Shown: positions 1 through 8,741 of the stretch, piece after piece | How positions within the stretch are numbered: position 1 is the stretch's first letter | Layout: each line of letters opens with the position of its first letter | DNA from: Jeotgalicoccus halotolerans | GTDB lineage: Bacteria; Bacillota; Bacilli; Staphylococcales; Salinicoccaceae | Assembly (NCBI RefSeq): GCF_003387165.1 | Contig: NZ_QUMW01000012.1 | Coordinates: forward strand, 124,001 to 188,000 | Direction of reading: 5' to 3' | Length of the DNA: 64,000 nucleotides | Notes under the pieces: model-generated | Databases searched by the model: none | What the model saw: the letters and a program-made list of their open reading frames with translations, nothing else | Told to the model about the DNA's origin: nothing | Made by a program: the position numbers and the translations under genes

Positions 1-767
1 TGGTCGAGAAGGGCGGATGTATCAGAAAAGTAAAATGCAATCAGGCCGCCGCCTGTAATCAGGCCGACCTGGATAACACTGACAGAAATCATAGCGAGTA
101 CTTTTGCCATTAAATGCTGTGTCGGGCGGATGCTCGATACAATCATCTCTATGACACGCGAAGATTTTTCATTCGCAATTTCTGTCGCAATCTGGCTTGC
201 GTAGTTCAGAATGATAATAAACATCAGGATAACCGAGAAGTAGAAAATAATCATATTCAGGATGTTTGTCTCATCTGAATCAGCTGCCTCGAAATTGCCT
301 GATTCATTATCTGACGCCACTAAAAATTCGACCGGTACTTCTTCATACATCCGGGAAATTTCCTCTTCCGAGAGCTCGAGTGTCTGAAGTACATAAGCAC
401 GGTTTGTTTCATTTAAAGCAAGCTTAATACTTTCTTCCTGGGATGATGAGATTTCTTCATTCATCCGGAGCTCGGCTTCCAGCGGATCGGTATTTACAAT
501 GTCGAGTACTGCATCGCCATCTTCGCCGGCGATTTCAATCGTTTCATCGTAAGACTGGAGTGTCGGTTCGAATACCGATAGGAATGTTTCATCCGCCTCA
601 ACTTCGAGTCTTAATTCTTCATCATCCGAATCAAACAGTCCAATAATTTTATCCAGGTTAAAAGCGATAAACATCCCCGCTATAATAATCAGTGTTGTGA
701 TTAAAAACGATTTGGCTTTAAGTTTTGAAAAGAAAGTAAGGTTAAATGTCGTCATAAATTTATTCAT
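1..767 (-). CDS. ABC-2 type transporter permease, 3' end cut by the window edge
   Basis: Reading leftward from an ATG at 767 gives about 255 codons without a stop up to base 1. A short N-terminal arm and one membrane segment (near residues 20-36) are followed by an acidic extracellular stretch. Further hydrophobic segments lie near the window edge, around a motif NEKSSRVIEMI that is typical of NatB/YhaP-type ABC-2 permeases. It overlaps the upstream ATPase gene by 8 bases (760-767), so the two are translationally coupled and should form one exporter in the cytoplasmic membrane. The substrate is unknown; Na+ or peptide-antibiotic export are family possibilities. The C-terminus is not in the window. 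Confidence 0.85.
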   Translation of the reverse strand, partial: MNKFMTTFNLTFFSKLKAKSFLITTLIIIAGMFIAFNLDKIIGLFDSDDEELRLEVEADETFLSVFEPTLQSYDETIEIAGEDGDAVLDIVNTDPLEAELRMNEEISSSQEESIKLALNETNRAYVLQTLELSEEEISRMYEEVPVEFLVASDNESGNFEAADSDETNILNMIIFYFSVILMFIIILNYASQIATEIANEKSSRVIEMIVSSIRPTQHLMAKVLAMISVSVIQVGLITGGGLIAFYFSDTSALLD

Positions 768-1659
768 AGTCACGGCCTACTTTCGCTATAAAGATATCAT
801 TTAAAGAAGGTTCGTTGACCTGGAATCTTTTAAAGAAACCAATATCGGTAATCCGGTTATAAATATCCTCGGCATATTTTTCATCTGCAATTTTTATTAC
901 CGATTTATTTCTTATCTGTTTCATCTCAAGTACACCAGGTATATCTTTGATAAAGGCAATATCATGTTCGCCTTCAATAATGATTTCCTTCTGCCCGAAG
1001 TCTTGTTTAATCTGGTCGATATTGCCGCTGACAATCTGTTTGCCGCGGTCGAGGATACATAATTCTTCGCACAGTTCTTCAACATGCTCCATGCGGTGAG
1101 TACTGAAAATAATAGTGGAACCCTGTGCATTTAAATCTTTTACCGCGTCTTTCAGTATCTCAACATTAATTGGATCGAGACCGCTGAAAGGCTCATCCAG
1201 AATGATTAATTCGGGGTTATGTATTATAGAAGCAATCAGCTGGATTTTCTGCTGGTTCCCTTTGGACAGTTTTTCGATTTTTTTAAACTTATTTTCTGTT
1301 ACTTTAAAGCGTTCGAGCCAGTAATCCAAAGCTTTATCCGCATCTTTTTTTGACATGCCTTTTAATTCGGCTAAATACAGTACCTGTTCAGATACTTTTA
1401 ACTTGGGATGCAGCCCGCGTTCTTCAGGCAGGTAGCCGATTTGATTTGTCATATGATAGCCGATGCTCTTGCCGTTATATAGAATTGAACCGGATGTGGG
1501 TGTGAGCAGCTGGAGAATCATGCGGAAGGTCGTCGTTTTTCCAGCACCGTTTCCGCCGAGAAAACCGTACATGCTTCCTGCAGGAACTTTAATGTTAATC
1601 GAATCCACAGCAGTCTGTTCTCCGAACACTTTTGTAAGATCGGTCATTTCCAAAGCCAT
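760..1659 (-). CDS. ABC transporter ATP-binding protein (NatA/YhaQ type)
   Basis: This 299-residue ATPase subunit powers the ABC-2 permease encoded directly downstream. Walker A GGNGAGKT lies at about residues 35-42, the signature LSKGNQQ at 131-137, Walker B LIILDEP at 151-157, and a switch histidine in STHRMEHVEE. The C-terminal ~80 residues are the DUF4162-like extension common in YhaQ/NatA proteins. The start ATG has a strong GGGGGAG site (within 1660-1672). It is divergent from the BmrA-type gene across about 100 bases. Exact substrate not deducible. Confidence 0.9.
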   Translation of the reverse strand: MALEMTDLTKVFGEQTAVDSINIKVPAGSMYGFLGGNGAGKTTTFRMILQLLTPTSGSILYNGKSIGYHMTNQIGYLPEERGLHPKLKVSEQVLYLAELKGMSKKDADKALDYWLERFKVTENKFKKIEKLSKGNQQKIQLIASIIHNPELIILDEPFSGLDPINVEILKDAVKDLNAQGSTIIFSTHRMEHVEELCEELCILDRGKQIVSGNIDQIKQDFGQKEIIIEGEHDIAFIKDIPGVLEMKQIRNKSVIKIADEKYAEDIYNRITDIGFFKRFQVNEPSLNDIFIAKVGRDYE

Positions 1660-1721
1660 AATACTCCCCCTTTAATTTGTTAAAGTAAGTTTACCATAAT
1701 GCTTAAACAGAAAAAAATCGT

Positions 1722-1727
1722 TATAAT
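1722..1727 (+). promoter_or_regulatory. Putative -10 box for the bmrA-like gene
   Basis: TATAAT stands about 32 bases before the TTG start at 1759. No convincing -35 box is visible 16-18 bases upstream, so this is a tentative promoter in the 100-base divergent gap between the two exporter operons. Confidence 0.4.
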
Positions 1728-1758
1728 ATAAAAGTGCAATTATGAAAGGAGCCGCAAC

Positions 1759-3498
1759 TTGAATAATAATAAAGAAAAAGCATCGTTTAAAAAATTTATT
1801 AATTTAATTAAAAGTACTAACGTTAAAAAAGGTTTGTTTTTCACAGGTGTCCTGCTGACGCTGATCGGCACTGCCGGTTCGCTGATTGTTCCGCTGTTAA
1901 CACAAATGTTTATCGACGGATTCAATACTGACTTAATTACTATGCCTCTCGTTATATTAATTACCGGTGTATTTTTAGGCAGTGCAGTCATAGACGGTAT
2001 TTCTTACTACATGCTTGCAAAAATAGGCCAGACCGTTGTCCGGAGTTTAAGGGAAATGGTCTGGGCCAAGTTTCTTAAGCTGCCAGTCAGTTATTTCGAT
2101 AAAACAAAAAGCGGCGAGTCTGTCAGCCGGGTCGTTAACGATACAAGTATTATTCAAAATCTGATTACGAGTCATTTTCCTCAGTTAATCAGCGGTGTGC
2201 TGAGTGTAGCAGGTTCAGTCATTATTTTATTTTTCCTCGACTGGAAACTGACTTTAATAATGTTCGTGTCGCTTCCGATATCTATCGCGGTTATTATGCC
2301 GCTCGGCAGCCGCATGCAGAAAGTATCAAAAAAGCTGCAGGATGAAACTGCCGCCTTTACGGGTGCCATTCAGGAAACGCTGAGCGAAATTCGCTTAATG
2401 AAATCATTTAACGCAGAAAACTATGAACAGCAAAAGGGTAACAGGGGTATCGGGCAGCTTTATAAATACGGCATGAAAGAGGCAGTCATCAATGCTCTCT
2501 TATCGCCGATTATGTATACGATTATGATGTTTGTCATTATACTGGTCATCGGTTACGGAGGACTGAGGGTGGCTGACGGAACGATGACAATCGGTACACT
2601 GGTTGCTTTCTTATTATATTTATTCCAGATTATTATGCCGATGACCATGTTTGCCATGTTCTTTACCGAATACAATAAAGCACTCGGGGCAACGGGAAGA
2701 ATTATGGGCATTCTGGAAATGGGTGATGAAAAATCTGGCAGTCTGGAAGATGTGTCACTGGCTTATAAGACGCTTCAGTTTAATAATGTATCTTTCGGTT
2801 ATGAGGATACACCAGTGCTTGAAAACATCTCTTTTACCGCAAAAAATAACCAGAAAATCGCCTTTGTCGGTCCAAGCGGCAGCGGGAAATCCACAATATT
2901 TTCTCTTATTGAACGCTATTATTCCGTTTGGAGCGGAAGTATTACCATCGATAATATAGGTATTGAAAATATTCCTCTCAGTGAATACCGGAGCGGTATC
3001 GGCTATGTTGCCCAGGAAAGCGCAATTATCTCCGGCACCATTAAAGACAATATCACCTACGGCTTAAAAGCTGGTGAATACACTGACGAGGATATAGAAC
3101 GTGCAGTAAAACAGTCCTATACCAGTGAATTTATCGATGAACTGCCGGACGGTATCCTGACAGAAGTCGGTGAACGCGGTGTGAAACTCTCAGGCGGCCA
3201 GCGCCAGCGTATCGGCATCGCACGGGCATTTTTACGCAATCCCCAAATTTTAATGCTGGATGAAGCGACAGCAAGTCTCGATTCGCAGTCTGAAAAATAC
3301 GTCGGGGAAGCATTGAATGATCTCATGGCAGGCAGAACGGTTCTCGTAATCGCACATCGTTTGTCGACCATTGTTAATTCAGATAAGATATACTTTATTG
3401 ACAGCGGACAATTAACAGGCGAAGGGACCCACATAGAACTGATGGCTTCGCACGATATGTACAGAGCATTTACAGAACAGCAATTTGGAGAAGATTAG
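1759..3498 (+). CDS. bmrA: Multidrug ABC exporter, BmrA/YvcC-like half-transporter
   Basis: The 579-residue protein has an N-terminal six-helix membrane domain (about residues 25-310) fused to an ATPase domain (about 340-579), the layout of homodimeric drug exporters. Walker A GPSGSGKS is at 371-378, LSGGQ at 477-481 and Walker B ILMLDEA near 496-502. Motifs such as LPVSYFD and DETAAFTG match my recollection of Bacillus subtilis BmrA rather than Sav1866. The start is TTG, supported by AAAGGA at 1745-1750 with an 8-base gap. A VanZ-like gene follows after 14 bases and is probably co-transcribed. The drug specificity is not deducible. Confidence 0.9.
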   Translation: MNNNKEKASFKKFINLIKSTNVKKGLFFTGVLLTLIGTAGSLIVPLLTQMFIDGFNTDLITMPLVILITGVFLGSAVIDGISYYMLAKIGQTVVRSLREMVWAKFLKLPVSYFDKTKSGESVSRVVNDTSIIQNLITSHFPQLISGVLSVAGSVIILFFLDWKLTLIMFVSLPISIAVIMPLGSRMQKVSKKLQDETAAFTGAIQETLSEIRLMKSFNAENYEQQKGNRGIGQLYKYGMKEAVINALLSPIMYTIMMFVIILVIGYGGLRVADGTMTIGTLVAFLLYLFQIIMPMTMFAMFFTEYNKALGATGRIMGILEMGDEKSGSLEDVSLAYKTLQFNNVSFGYEDTPVLENISFTAKNNQKIAFVGPSGSGKSTIFSLIERYYSVWSGSITIDNIGIENIPLSEYRSGIGYVAQESAIISGTIKDNITYGLKAGEYTDEDIERAVKQSYTSEFIDELPDGILTEVGERGVKLSGGQRQRIGIARAFLRNPQILMLDEATASLDSQSEKYVGEALNDLMAGRTVLVIAHRLSTIVNSDKIYFIDSGQLTGEGTHIELMASHDMYRAFTEQQFGED

Positions 3499-3512
3499 AG
3501 GCATTATATTTT

Positions 3513-4061
3513 ATGGGTATTTTATTTGAAGCATTTCATCCGGTGATTCCGATATTTATAATGATTTTCATGCTGATTACGGTTATTACGTTAATGATTA
3601 ACATAAAGCACGGATATCACCTGGATTCAATTTCTAAAAAAATTAAGTATTTATCGGTCATCGGACTGACAATGAGCCTGGTCGGTATATTTCTCGTGAC
3701 CATGATGCCGACTTCGAACGACAGTGATATCACTGAACTGACACCTTTTGCAAGCATAGAAGAAATGTGGTATTTTGCCACGACAGAAGCATTAATCAAC
3801 AGCGTGCTGATGAATATTGTCCTATTTATTCCTGCAGCATTTTTTCTGTATATTATTATCAGAAAAGAGCTGCTGACAACAATTTTATGCACGCTGCTGT
3901 CGGTGTTTATCGAAACGATGCAGTATCTTCTTCCAATTGGCAGAATTACGAGTATTGATGACGTTATTTTAAATACTCTCGGCGGAATTACCGGTGTGAT
4001 ACTCGGTGTTATATTTTTAAAATTTAAAGATGTTTATTACGCTCTCTTTGGTGGTAAATAG
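3513..4061 (+). CDS. VanZ-like membrane protein
   Basis: This 182-residue membrane protein has four or five hydrophobic segments. The C-terminal half carries the VanZ-family pattern: NIVLFIPAAFF, then IETMQYLLPIGRITSIDD and the loop VILNTLGGITGVILG. VanZ-like proteins are associated with glycopeptide tolerance, but most chromosomal members have no proven role. It lies 14 bases behind the exporter gene, which suggests one envelope-stress or export operon. The start is ATG; the ribosome site (AGAGGC-like) is weak. Confidence 0.8.
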   Translation: MGILFEAFHPVIPIFIMIFMLITVITLMINIKHGYHLDSISKKIKYLSVIGLTMSLVGIFLVTMMPTSNDSDITELTPFASIEEMWYFATTEALINSVLMNIVLFIPAAFFLYIIIRKELLTTILCTLLSVFIETMQYLLPIGRITSIDDVILNTLGGITGVILGVIFLKFKDVYYALFGGK

Positions 4062-4093
4062 ATAAATAACATCAAATAAAGGGGATGTTGTCT

Positions 4094-4480
4094 ATGTACA
4101 ACAAATTAAAACACATTGAAGGTGTAAATTTACTGCCGAGAGAAGTAGTAGGTCCGGCTTTAGTAGGATCAGTGGAGTACTTTAAGGGAGAGAAAAGTAC
4201 ATACCACGGATCACTGGTTGCGACAACTCACAGATTATTTATGAACCTGGAAGATCATGATATGGTTTGCGTAGAGGAGATCAGCTTCAAAGATATTACA
4301 CGGGTAACAGTTGAGGACTTGCTGATGGTGGGACATATCCTTCATCTTTGGCAGAATGATAAGCTGCTCGTCAGCATAAAAAGTATTTCCGAAGGAAAGC
4401 TTGATAAGTTTCTCGAATTTTATTATAAATACAGAGCACAGCATGCTGAAGCTGCTGAAAGAAATGAAGCACTTGCTTAA
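4094..4480 (+). CDS. Small PH-domain-like protein (YokE-like), unknown function
   Basis: About 128 residues, soluble, no signal peptide. The alternating pattern of short strands (GSLVATTHRLFM, EEISFKDITRVTVE, ILHLWQNDKLLVSI) followed by a C-terminal helix is that of the bacterial PH-like/YokE fold; this is a fold-level guess. I take the ATG at 4094 because AAAGGGG at 4078-4084 is nine bases upstream; an ATG at 4085 would touch the ribosome site. It ends at a strong terminator, so it closes the bmrA-vanZ region or is a single-gene unit. Confidence 0.65.
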   Translation: MYNKLKHIEGVNLLPREVVGPALVGSVEYFKGEKSTYHGSLVATTHRLFMNLEDHDMVCVEEISFKDITRVTVEDLLMVGHILHLWQNDKLLVSIKSISEGKLDKFLEFYYKYRAQHAEAAERNEALA

Positions 4481-4483
4481 AGA

Positions 4484-4511
4484 AAAAGCCGGGTATCCCC
4501 CGGCTTTTTTT
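4484..4511 (+). terminator. Intrinsic terminator
   Basis: A 10-bp stem (AAAAGCCGGG with CCCGGCTTTT), a five-base loop and a run of T. It separates the PH-like gene from the siderophore-binding lipoprotein gene. Confidence 0.9.
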
Positions 4512-4549
4512 ATGTGTATAATGACGGTATAAATAGTGAAGGTGACGAG

Positions 4550-5485
4550 ATGAAAATAAAAATTATGATACTTTTGACAGCAGTGCTGCTGCTGACAGGC
4601 TGTTCAAGCTTTAGAGAAATTGATATATCAGAAGATGGAGAAACAAGACGGATTACAACCGAGGATACGAATGAAATTGATATTCCGGCAAACCCTGAAA
4701 GCATTGTGCTGTTCCGTACAATTGATCCCGGCAATGCCGCTCTTTTAGGTTTTGATGTAAGCGGTGTCAATGAAGGCTTGGAAAATAACGGCACTGTAGA
4801 AGATGCCTTCGGCACAGAAGTGACTTATCTTGAACCTGGAGATTTGGATTCACTTAAAGAAATTAAACCGGATTTAATTGTTACATACTCGCCGGATGAA
4901 TACTTTGAGGAATATCAGAAAATCGCTCCGTCGATCAGAATTACTTATTCGTCGGGGATTATGAGTCCTTTCAGTCCGCGTGCATATTTGACGCAGCTGT
5001 ATTATTTAGGGGTCATTTTAAATAAAGAAGACGAAGCGAACAAAATTGGTGATGAGTGGGAAGCTGAGACAACGGTGCTGAAACGTGAATTGAATGAACA
5101 GGCCGATGGTAAACAGGCACTTGTGGCTGTAGAACACGCAGACGGCTATCTTCTATATAATGAATATATGAGCTACGGTACAGAAGCTGTGTACGATGTG
5201 CTAGGTTTTCAAATGGATGAGTCAGCGAAAAACGACTTGCAGGAAAATTTATTCGATGTAAAGCAGCCGGAAAATTTCAATGCATTTGAAACGGATTATA
5301 TCTTTGTGAACGTGGAAAATACAGCAGATGAAGCACTGCAGCAGCAGTTTTCTGAAGCGCTCGGCATTCCGGCAGCACACGTTATTTTATTAAACCGTGA
5401 TGATTATATTACAAATGATTTAATATCTGTCAGAAAGCAGACAAAGTATATTGTTGATAAAGTAAATGAGGCCGATGCGGATTAG
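4550..5485 (+). CDS. Iron-siderophore ABC transporter substrate-binding lipoprotein
   Basis: The 311-residue protein has a lipoprotein signal peptide with lipobox LTGC (Cys18), so it is anchored outside the membrane. The rest fits the FecB/FhuD-type bilobal binding fold: IDIPANPESIVLF at the mature N-terminus, LKEIKPDLIVTYS, a central long helix and ETDYIFVNVEN in the second lobe. No permease or ATPase lies nearby, so it must use a transporter encoded elsewhere, as FhuD2 does in S. aureus. I see no Fur box upstream, unlike the second such gene at 43656. The ATG at 4550 follows GAAGGTGACG; a longer frame from 4514 would put residues before the signal peptide. Confidence 0.85.
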   Translation: MKIKIMILLTAVLLLTGCSSFREIDISEDGETRRITTEDTNEIDIPANPESIVLFRTIDPGNAALLGFDVSGVNEGLENNGTVEDAFGTEVTYLEPGDLDSLKEIKPDLIVTYSPDEYFEEYQKIAPSIRITYSSGIMSPFSPRAYLTQLYYLGVILNKEDEANKIGDEWEAETTVLKRELNEQADGKQALVAVEHADGYLLYNEYMSYGTEAVYDVLGFQMDESAKNDLQENLFDVKQPENFNAFETDYIFVNVENTADEALQQQFSEALGIPAAHVILLNRDDYITNDLISVRKQTKYIVDKVNEADAD

Positions 5486-5541
5486 TTTTGAAGATTTTTA
5501 ATTTGACCGAAAACAGGGAAATATTTTACGGAGGGAATAAT

Positions 5542-6660
5542 ATGAAAATAATTTTATCGGTATTATTATTTTTGAACATATTTGGAGGTTCTGATGAAGA
5601 GCCGCTGGAAGCCCGCACTAAAGAATTTAACAGCATAAATAAAGAAGCGCTTTTTGAGAATCTGAGTCAGTATCTGGACAGTTCATTTACTTTTGCCGCG
5701 ACGGGAGATATTTTGATTCACGACTATTTATATGAAGATGTCGAGACACAGGACGGCTACGATTTTACATCCCGTGTTGAGAGCGTTGCGCCTTATCTGC
5801 AGCAGCAGGATCTGGTGTTTATGAATCAGGAGACACCTATCGGCGGTGAAGAACTCGGTTTAAGCGGATACCCGACGTTTAACGCGCCGGAAGAAGTTGC
5901 GGACCTGCTGAGTTACTTTGATGCGGATATTGTAAACTTTGCTAATAACCATACGCTTGACCGCAGCACTGATGGAGTACTCGCTACAGCTGAAAACTTA
6001 ACTGAACGCGGCATTGATTATGTCGGTGCAAACATCAGTGAAGAAGATATGAACCGCGACAGGATTTTTAATGTAAACGGCACAGATGTCGGCTTCTTGG
6101 CCTATACATATGGAACAAACGGCATTCCTGTACCGGAAGGTCAGGAGTATTTAGTAAATATTATCGATATGCCGAGAATTCTATCGGATATTGAAGCATT
6201 AAGAGAGAAGGTGGATGTGCTGATTGTCAGCTACCATCAGGGTGTGGAATACGATGAATTCCCGCGCGAAGAGCATGTGCCTGAATACCGCACGATGGCA
6301 GATGCAGGTGCTGATATTATTGTCGGATCGCACCCGCACACGCTGCAGCCTATCGAGCATTATGAAAGAGAAGATGGATCAGAAGCAGTTATTGCCTATT
6401 CAATGTCGAATTTCTTCAGCGCCCAGCAGTCATTAAATACACGGCTCGGCGGAATTTTGGAAGTGAGCGTTGAACAGTCGGGCGGCGAAACTGATATTGA
6501 AGCGGTACGCTTTATGCCGACCTATGTCGACAGCAATGAGTATGAAGATTTTTATCTTCATCCGCTGGCGGATATGGGAATGGATGATGTATACGGTGAT
6601 GTGGAAGAGCATATGACATCATACAGTGACCAGGTCGATATTGTACCGTACCTGGATTAA
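5542..6660 (+). CDS. CapA family metallophosphatase (poly-gamma-glutamate capsule type)
   Basis: About 372 residues. An N-terminal hydrophobic segment is followed by the CapA metallophosphatase domain: FAATGDILIHD, NQETP, VNFANNHTLD, then LIVSYHQGVEYDE and the metal-binding GSHPHTLQPIE, ending in AYSMSNFFSAQ. These are the family's metal ligands and all are present. Members are linked to poly-gamma-glutamate attachment or to other phosphodiester work at the cell surface, but there are no capB/capC genes here, so the substrate is open. The start ATG at 5542 is preceded by GGAGGG at 5530-5535; an in-frame TTG at 5488 lacks a good site. Its stop overlaps the stop of the convergent small gene. 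Confidence 0.85.
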   Translation: MKIILSVLLFLNIFGGSDEEPLEARTKEFNSINKEALFENLSQYLDSSFTFAATGDILIHDYLYEDVETQDGYDFTSRVESVAPYLQQQDLVFMNQETPIGGEELGLSGYPTFNAPEEVADLLSYFDADIVNFANNHTLDRSTDGVLATAENLTERGIDYVGANISEEDMNRDRIFNVNGTDVGFLAYTYGTNGIPVPEGQEYLVNIIDMPRILSDIEALREKVDVLIVSYHQGVEYDEFPREEHVPEYRTMADAGADIIVGSHPHTLQPIEHYEREDGSEAVIAYSMSNFFSAQQSLNTRLGGILEVSVEQSGGETDIEAVRFMPTYVDSNEYEDFYLHPLADMGMDDVYGDVEEHMTSYSDQVDIVPYLD

Positions 6661-6836
6661 TCATCGGGTTCTTCCTTTTTAATAATGGAAATAATCGATG
6701 CGGCACCGAGTACCAGCAGCAGGATAACTAAGGGAATGTTCCATGAAGGACTAAGAAAATCCTGTGCAAAGTAATAAATCATACCGAGTGCTATGACAAT
6801 TAAAATAATATTTAAACCTTTGCTTATTTTAAACAT
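6657..6836 (-). CDS. Small two-helix membrane protein, unknown
   Basis: 59 residues with two hydrophobic segments (about 5-22 and 30-49) and a charged tail KKEEPDD. No family recognised. The ATG at 6836 has AGAGGTGA nearby, a good site, whereas a longer frame to 6881 does not. Its TAA overlaps the capA-like stop on the other strand (6657-6660). Confidence 0.6.
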   Translation of the reverse strand: MFKISKGLNIILIVIALGMIYYFAQDFLSPSWNIPLVILLLVLGAASIISIIKKEEPDD

Positions 6837-6916
6837 AACGGTCACCTCTAAATGTTTGTTTTCTATAATGTATAGTATCATAATGGTAACAGAAAAGATT
6901 TTGAGGAGAGATTTAA

Positions 6917-7222
6917 ATGAACTATTTGATGAGTATTCAGGTTTTGCCGTATCATCCGGGCGATGCTAAACTTTATTCGCATACGACAAGTGCAATCGAG
7001 CTGATTGAAAGCTGCGGTTTAACGCATTTTGTCGGTCCGCAGGAAACGACAGTTGAAGGCAGCATCGACGAACTGTTTAACTTAGTTAAAAAGATAAATG
7101 CTCATTTATCAAACGAGGGCTGCGACCACGTTACAACTAATATAAAACTCGTGCAGTCCAAAGAAGAAAACAGCATTAAAGATATTTTAAAAGATTACTA
7201 TGAATTTGAAGATGATGAATAA
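6917..7222 (+). CDS. Thiamine-binding protein, DUF77/UPF0045 family (YqgV-like)
   Basis: 101 residues, cytosolic. The start MSIQVLP, the segment SCGLTHFVGPQETTVEGS and the following helix match the MTH1187/YkoF-like fold that binds thiamine or a thiamine precursor. Physiological role is unclear; members are small homo-oligomers, sometimes beside thiamine transport genes, but none is present here. It has an AGGAGAG site and is followed directly by a terminator. Confidence 0.8.
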   Translation: MNYLMSIQVLPYHPGDAKLYSHTTSAIELIESCGLTHFVGPQETTVEGSIDELFNLVKKINAHLSNEGCDHVTTNIKLVQSKEENSIKDILKDYYEFEDDE

Positions 7223-7248
7223 GAAGAGCGAACGCGCTCTTCTTTTTT
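7221..7248 (+). terminator. Intrinsic terminator after the DUF77 gene
   Basis: AAGAAGAGCG pairs with CGCTCTTCTT around a four-base loop, followed by six T. Confidence 0.9.
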
Positions 7249-7288
7249 GTTATAATTACGCTAAGAAAACATAAAGTAAGGTGATGTC

Positions 7289-7615
7289 ATGGGAGAGTGT
7301 CCGTATTGTAAACACCAATGGACATACAAGGAAAAACTGCTCGGTTATGCCCTGAAACCGCGGACACGTATTAAATGTGCAAAGTGCAAAGAATATCTTG
7401 AGCCGTCTACATTATCAATTATATACGATTATATCGCGATTCTCAGTGTGGCGCTGTTTATCTTTATCTTAATTCCGCTGATGGGCTGGCCGATTGTGCC
7501 GTCTCTGTTAATCAGTTTTATAATGTTTCTGCTCTATTTACTTTTATTCCAGCCGCTGACCGTGCGTTTTAAACGATATGAGTACAATGTAAAAGATAAA
7601 CCAAGGGGGAAATAA
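7289..7615 (+). CDS. CXXC-20-CXXC family membrane protein (TIGR04104-like)
   Basis: 108 residues. An N-terminal zinc-ribbon-like module has CPYC (residues 4-7) and CAKC about 25 residues later, followed by two hydrophobic segments in the C-terminal half. This is the pattern of the CXXC-20-CXXC family found in Bacilli, whose function is unknown. A second member lies at 40173-40472. Here it sits one base upstream of the iron alcohol dehydrogenase start and is probably translated from the same message. Confidence 0.75.
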   Translation: MGECPYCKHQWTYKEKLLGYALKPRTRIKCAKCKEYLEPSTLSIIYDYIAILSVALFIFILIPLMGWPIVPSLLISFIMFLLYLLLFQPLTVRFKRYEYNVKDKPRGK

Positions 7616-7616
7616 A

Positions 7617-8723
7617 ATGTTTACTTTTAATAATCCTGCAGAGGTGCACTTCGGTGCCGGTGTGCTGCAGACAATAGATACAGTATTAGAGAAATACGGC
7701 TACCAGTCGTACGTTGTAGCTGCATCAAACTCGCAGGTGAAAAACGGTATTGCTGAATTGCTCGAATCACTCCTGCCGGGTCAAATTAAAGCGGTCATTT
7801 CAGATATCGAAGAAAATCCGACGGTCGGCAACGTAGATGATATTATCAATGCTGCTAACGAACACGGTGCTGAAGCGCTGATTGCAGCAGGCGGAGGTTC
7901 AACGATGGACGCCGTGAAAGCAGCAGCTGCAGCAATTGTTAAAAACGTGGATGCAAGAACAATTATCCAGGATAGAAATATCATTGAGGCACTGCCGGTG
8001 ATTGCACTGCCGTCAACGAGCGGTTCAGCGTCAGAAGTGACACCGTTCAGCGTAATCAGCGATAAAGAAAAAGGTATCAAGACATCTATCAGCGGCAAAG
8101 TGCTGTATCCTAAAGTTGCGCTTGTAGACCCGGAGCTTACATATACGTGTCCGTCGTCTGTCACGGCAATTTCAGGTATTGATGTTATCTGCCATGCGCT
8201 CGATTCAATCGGTGCGGTAAACAATAATCCGATTTCCGACGGACTCGCAGTGACTGCGCTGAGACTTGCCTTTGATAATCTCGAAACAGCCTGGCGCGAA
8301 GGAGCAAATGCCGAAGCACGGTCAAATATGGCACTTGCGAGTACTACTGCGGGTATTGGTTTCAGCCAGACTGCAACGAGCGGTTCCCATGCGATGAGCT
8401 ACTATTTAACTTCGGAGTTCGGCATTCCGCATGCTGAAGCGTGCGCTTTCAGCCTCGACCAGTGGATTCTGCACAATGCAAAAGCCGATTCCAGAATTGA
8501 TCAAATTAGCATTCAGCTGGGCTTTAAAAATACTGAAGAATTATCCGATGAATTAAATGCATTGAAGGAACGCCTGGGTCTTCGCGTGACGTTTGAAGAA
8601 CTTGGCATCGACCGTAAACATATTCCGGAAATTGCCCGCCAGACGTTGGCAGCAGGGAACTATAAAAATAATCTGGCTCAATTATCTGAAGATGAAATTA
8701 TTAAGATGCTCGAAACAAAGTAA
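7617..8723 (+). CDS. Iron-containing alcohol dehydrogenase family protein
   Basis: 368 residues, soluble. The N-terminal Rossmann half holds AAGGGSTMDAVKA (NAD(P) binding) and LPSTSGSASEVTPFSVI. The C-terminal helical half has the metal-ligand regions SGIDVICHALDS, TSGSHAMSY and GIPHAEACA, so a divalent metal site is intact. It should interconvert an aldehyde and alcohol with NAD(P)H; the substrate is not predictable. Strong AAGGGGG site before the ATG. A NUDIX gene follows after 18 bases, likely one operon. A second, distinct family member is at 42009. Confidence 0.85.
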   Translation: MFTFNNPAEVHFGAGVLQTIDTVLEKYGYQSYVVAASNSQVKNGIAELLESLLPGQIKAVISDIEENPTVGNVDDIINAANEHGAEALIAAGGGSTMDAVKAAAAAIVKNVDARTIIQDRNIIEALPVIALPSTSGSASEVTPFSVISDKEKGIKTSISGKVLYPKVALVDPELTYTCPSSVTAISGIDVICHALDSIGAVNNNPISDGLAVTALRLAFDNLETAWREGANAEARSNMALASTTAGIGFSQTATSGSHAMSYYLTSEFGIPHAEACAFSLDQWILHNAKADSRIDQISIQLGFKNTEELSDELNALKERLGLRVTFEELGIDRKHIPEIARQTLAAGNYKNNLAQLSEDEIIKMLETK

Positions 8724-8741
8724 GCATCCGGAGGTTTTATT

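Noticed and set aside
4500-4550. A Fur box in front of the first siderophore-binding lipoprotein.
   Set aside because: No inverted repeat near TGATAATnATTATCA is present between the terminator and the start codon.
5488-5541. TTG start of the CapA-like protein at 5488.
   Set aside because: A GGAGGG site at 5530-5535 points to the ATG at 5542, which also begins directly with the hydrophobic segment.
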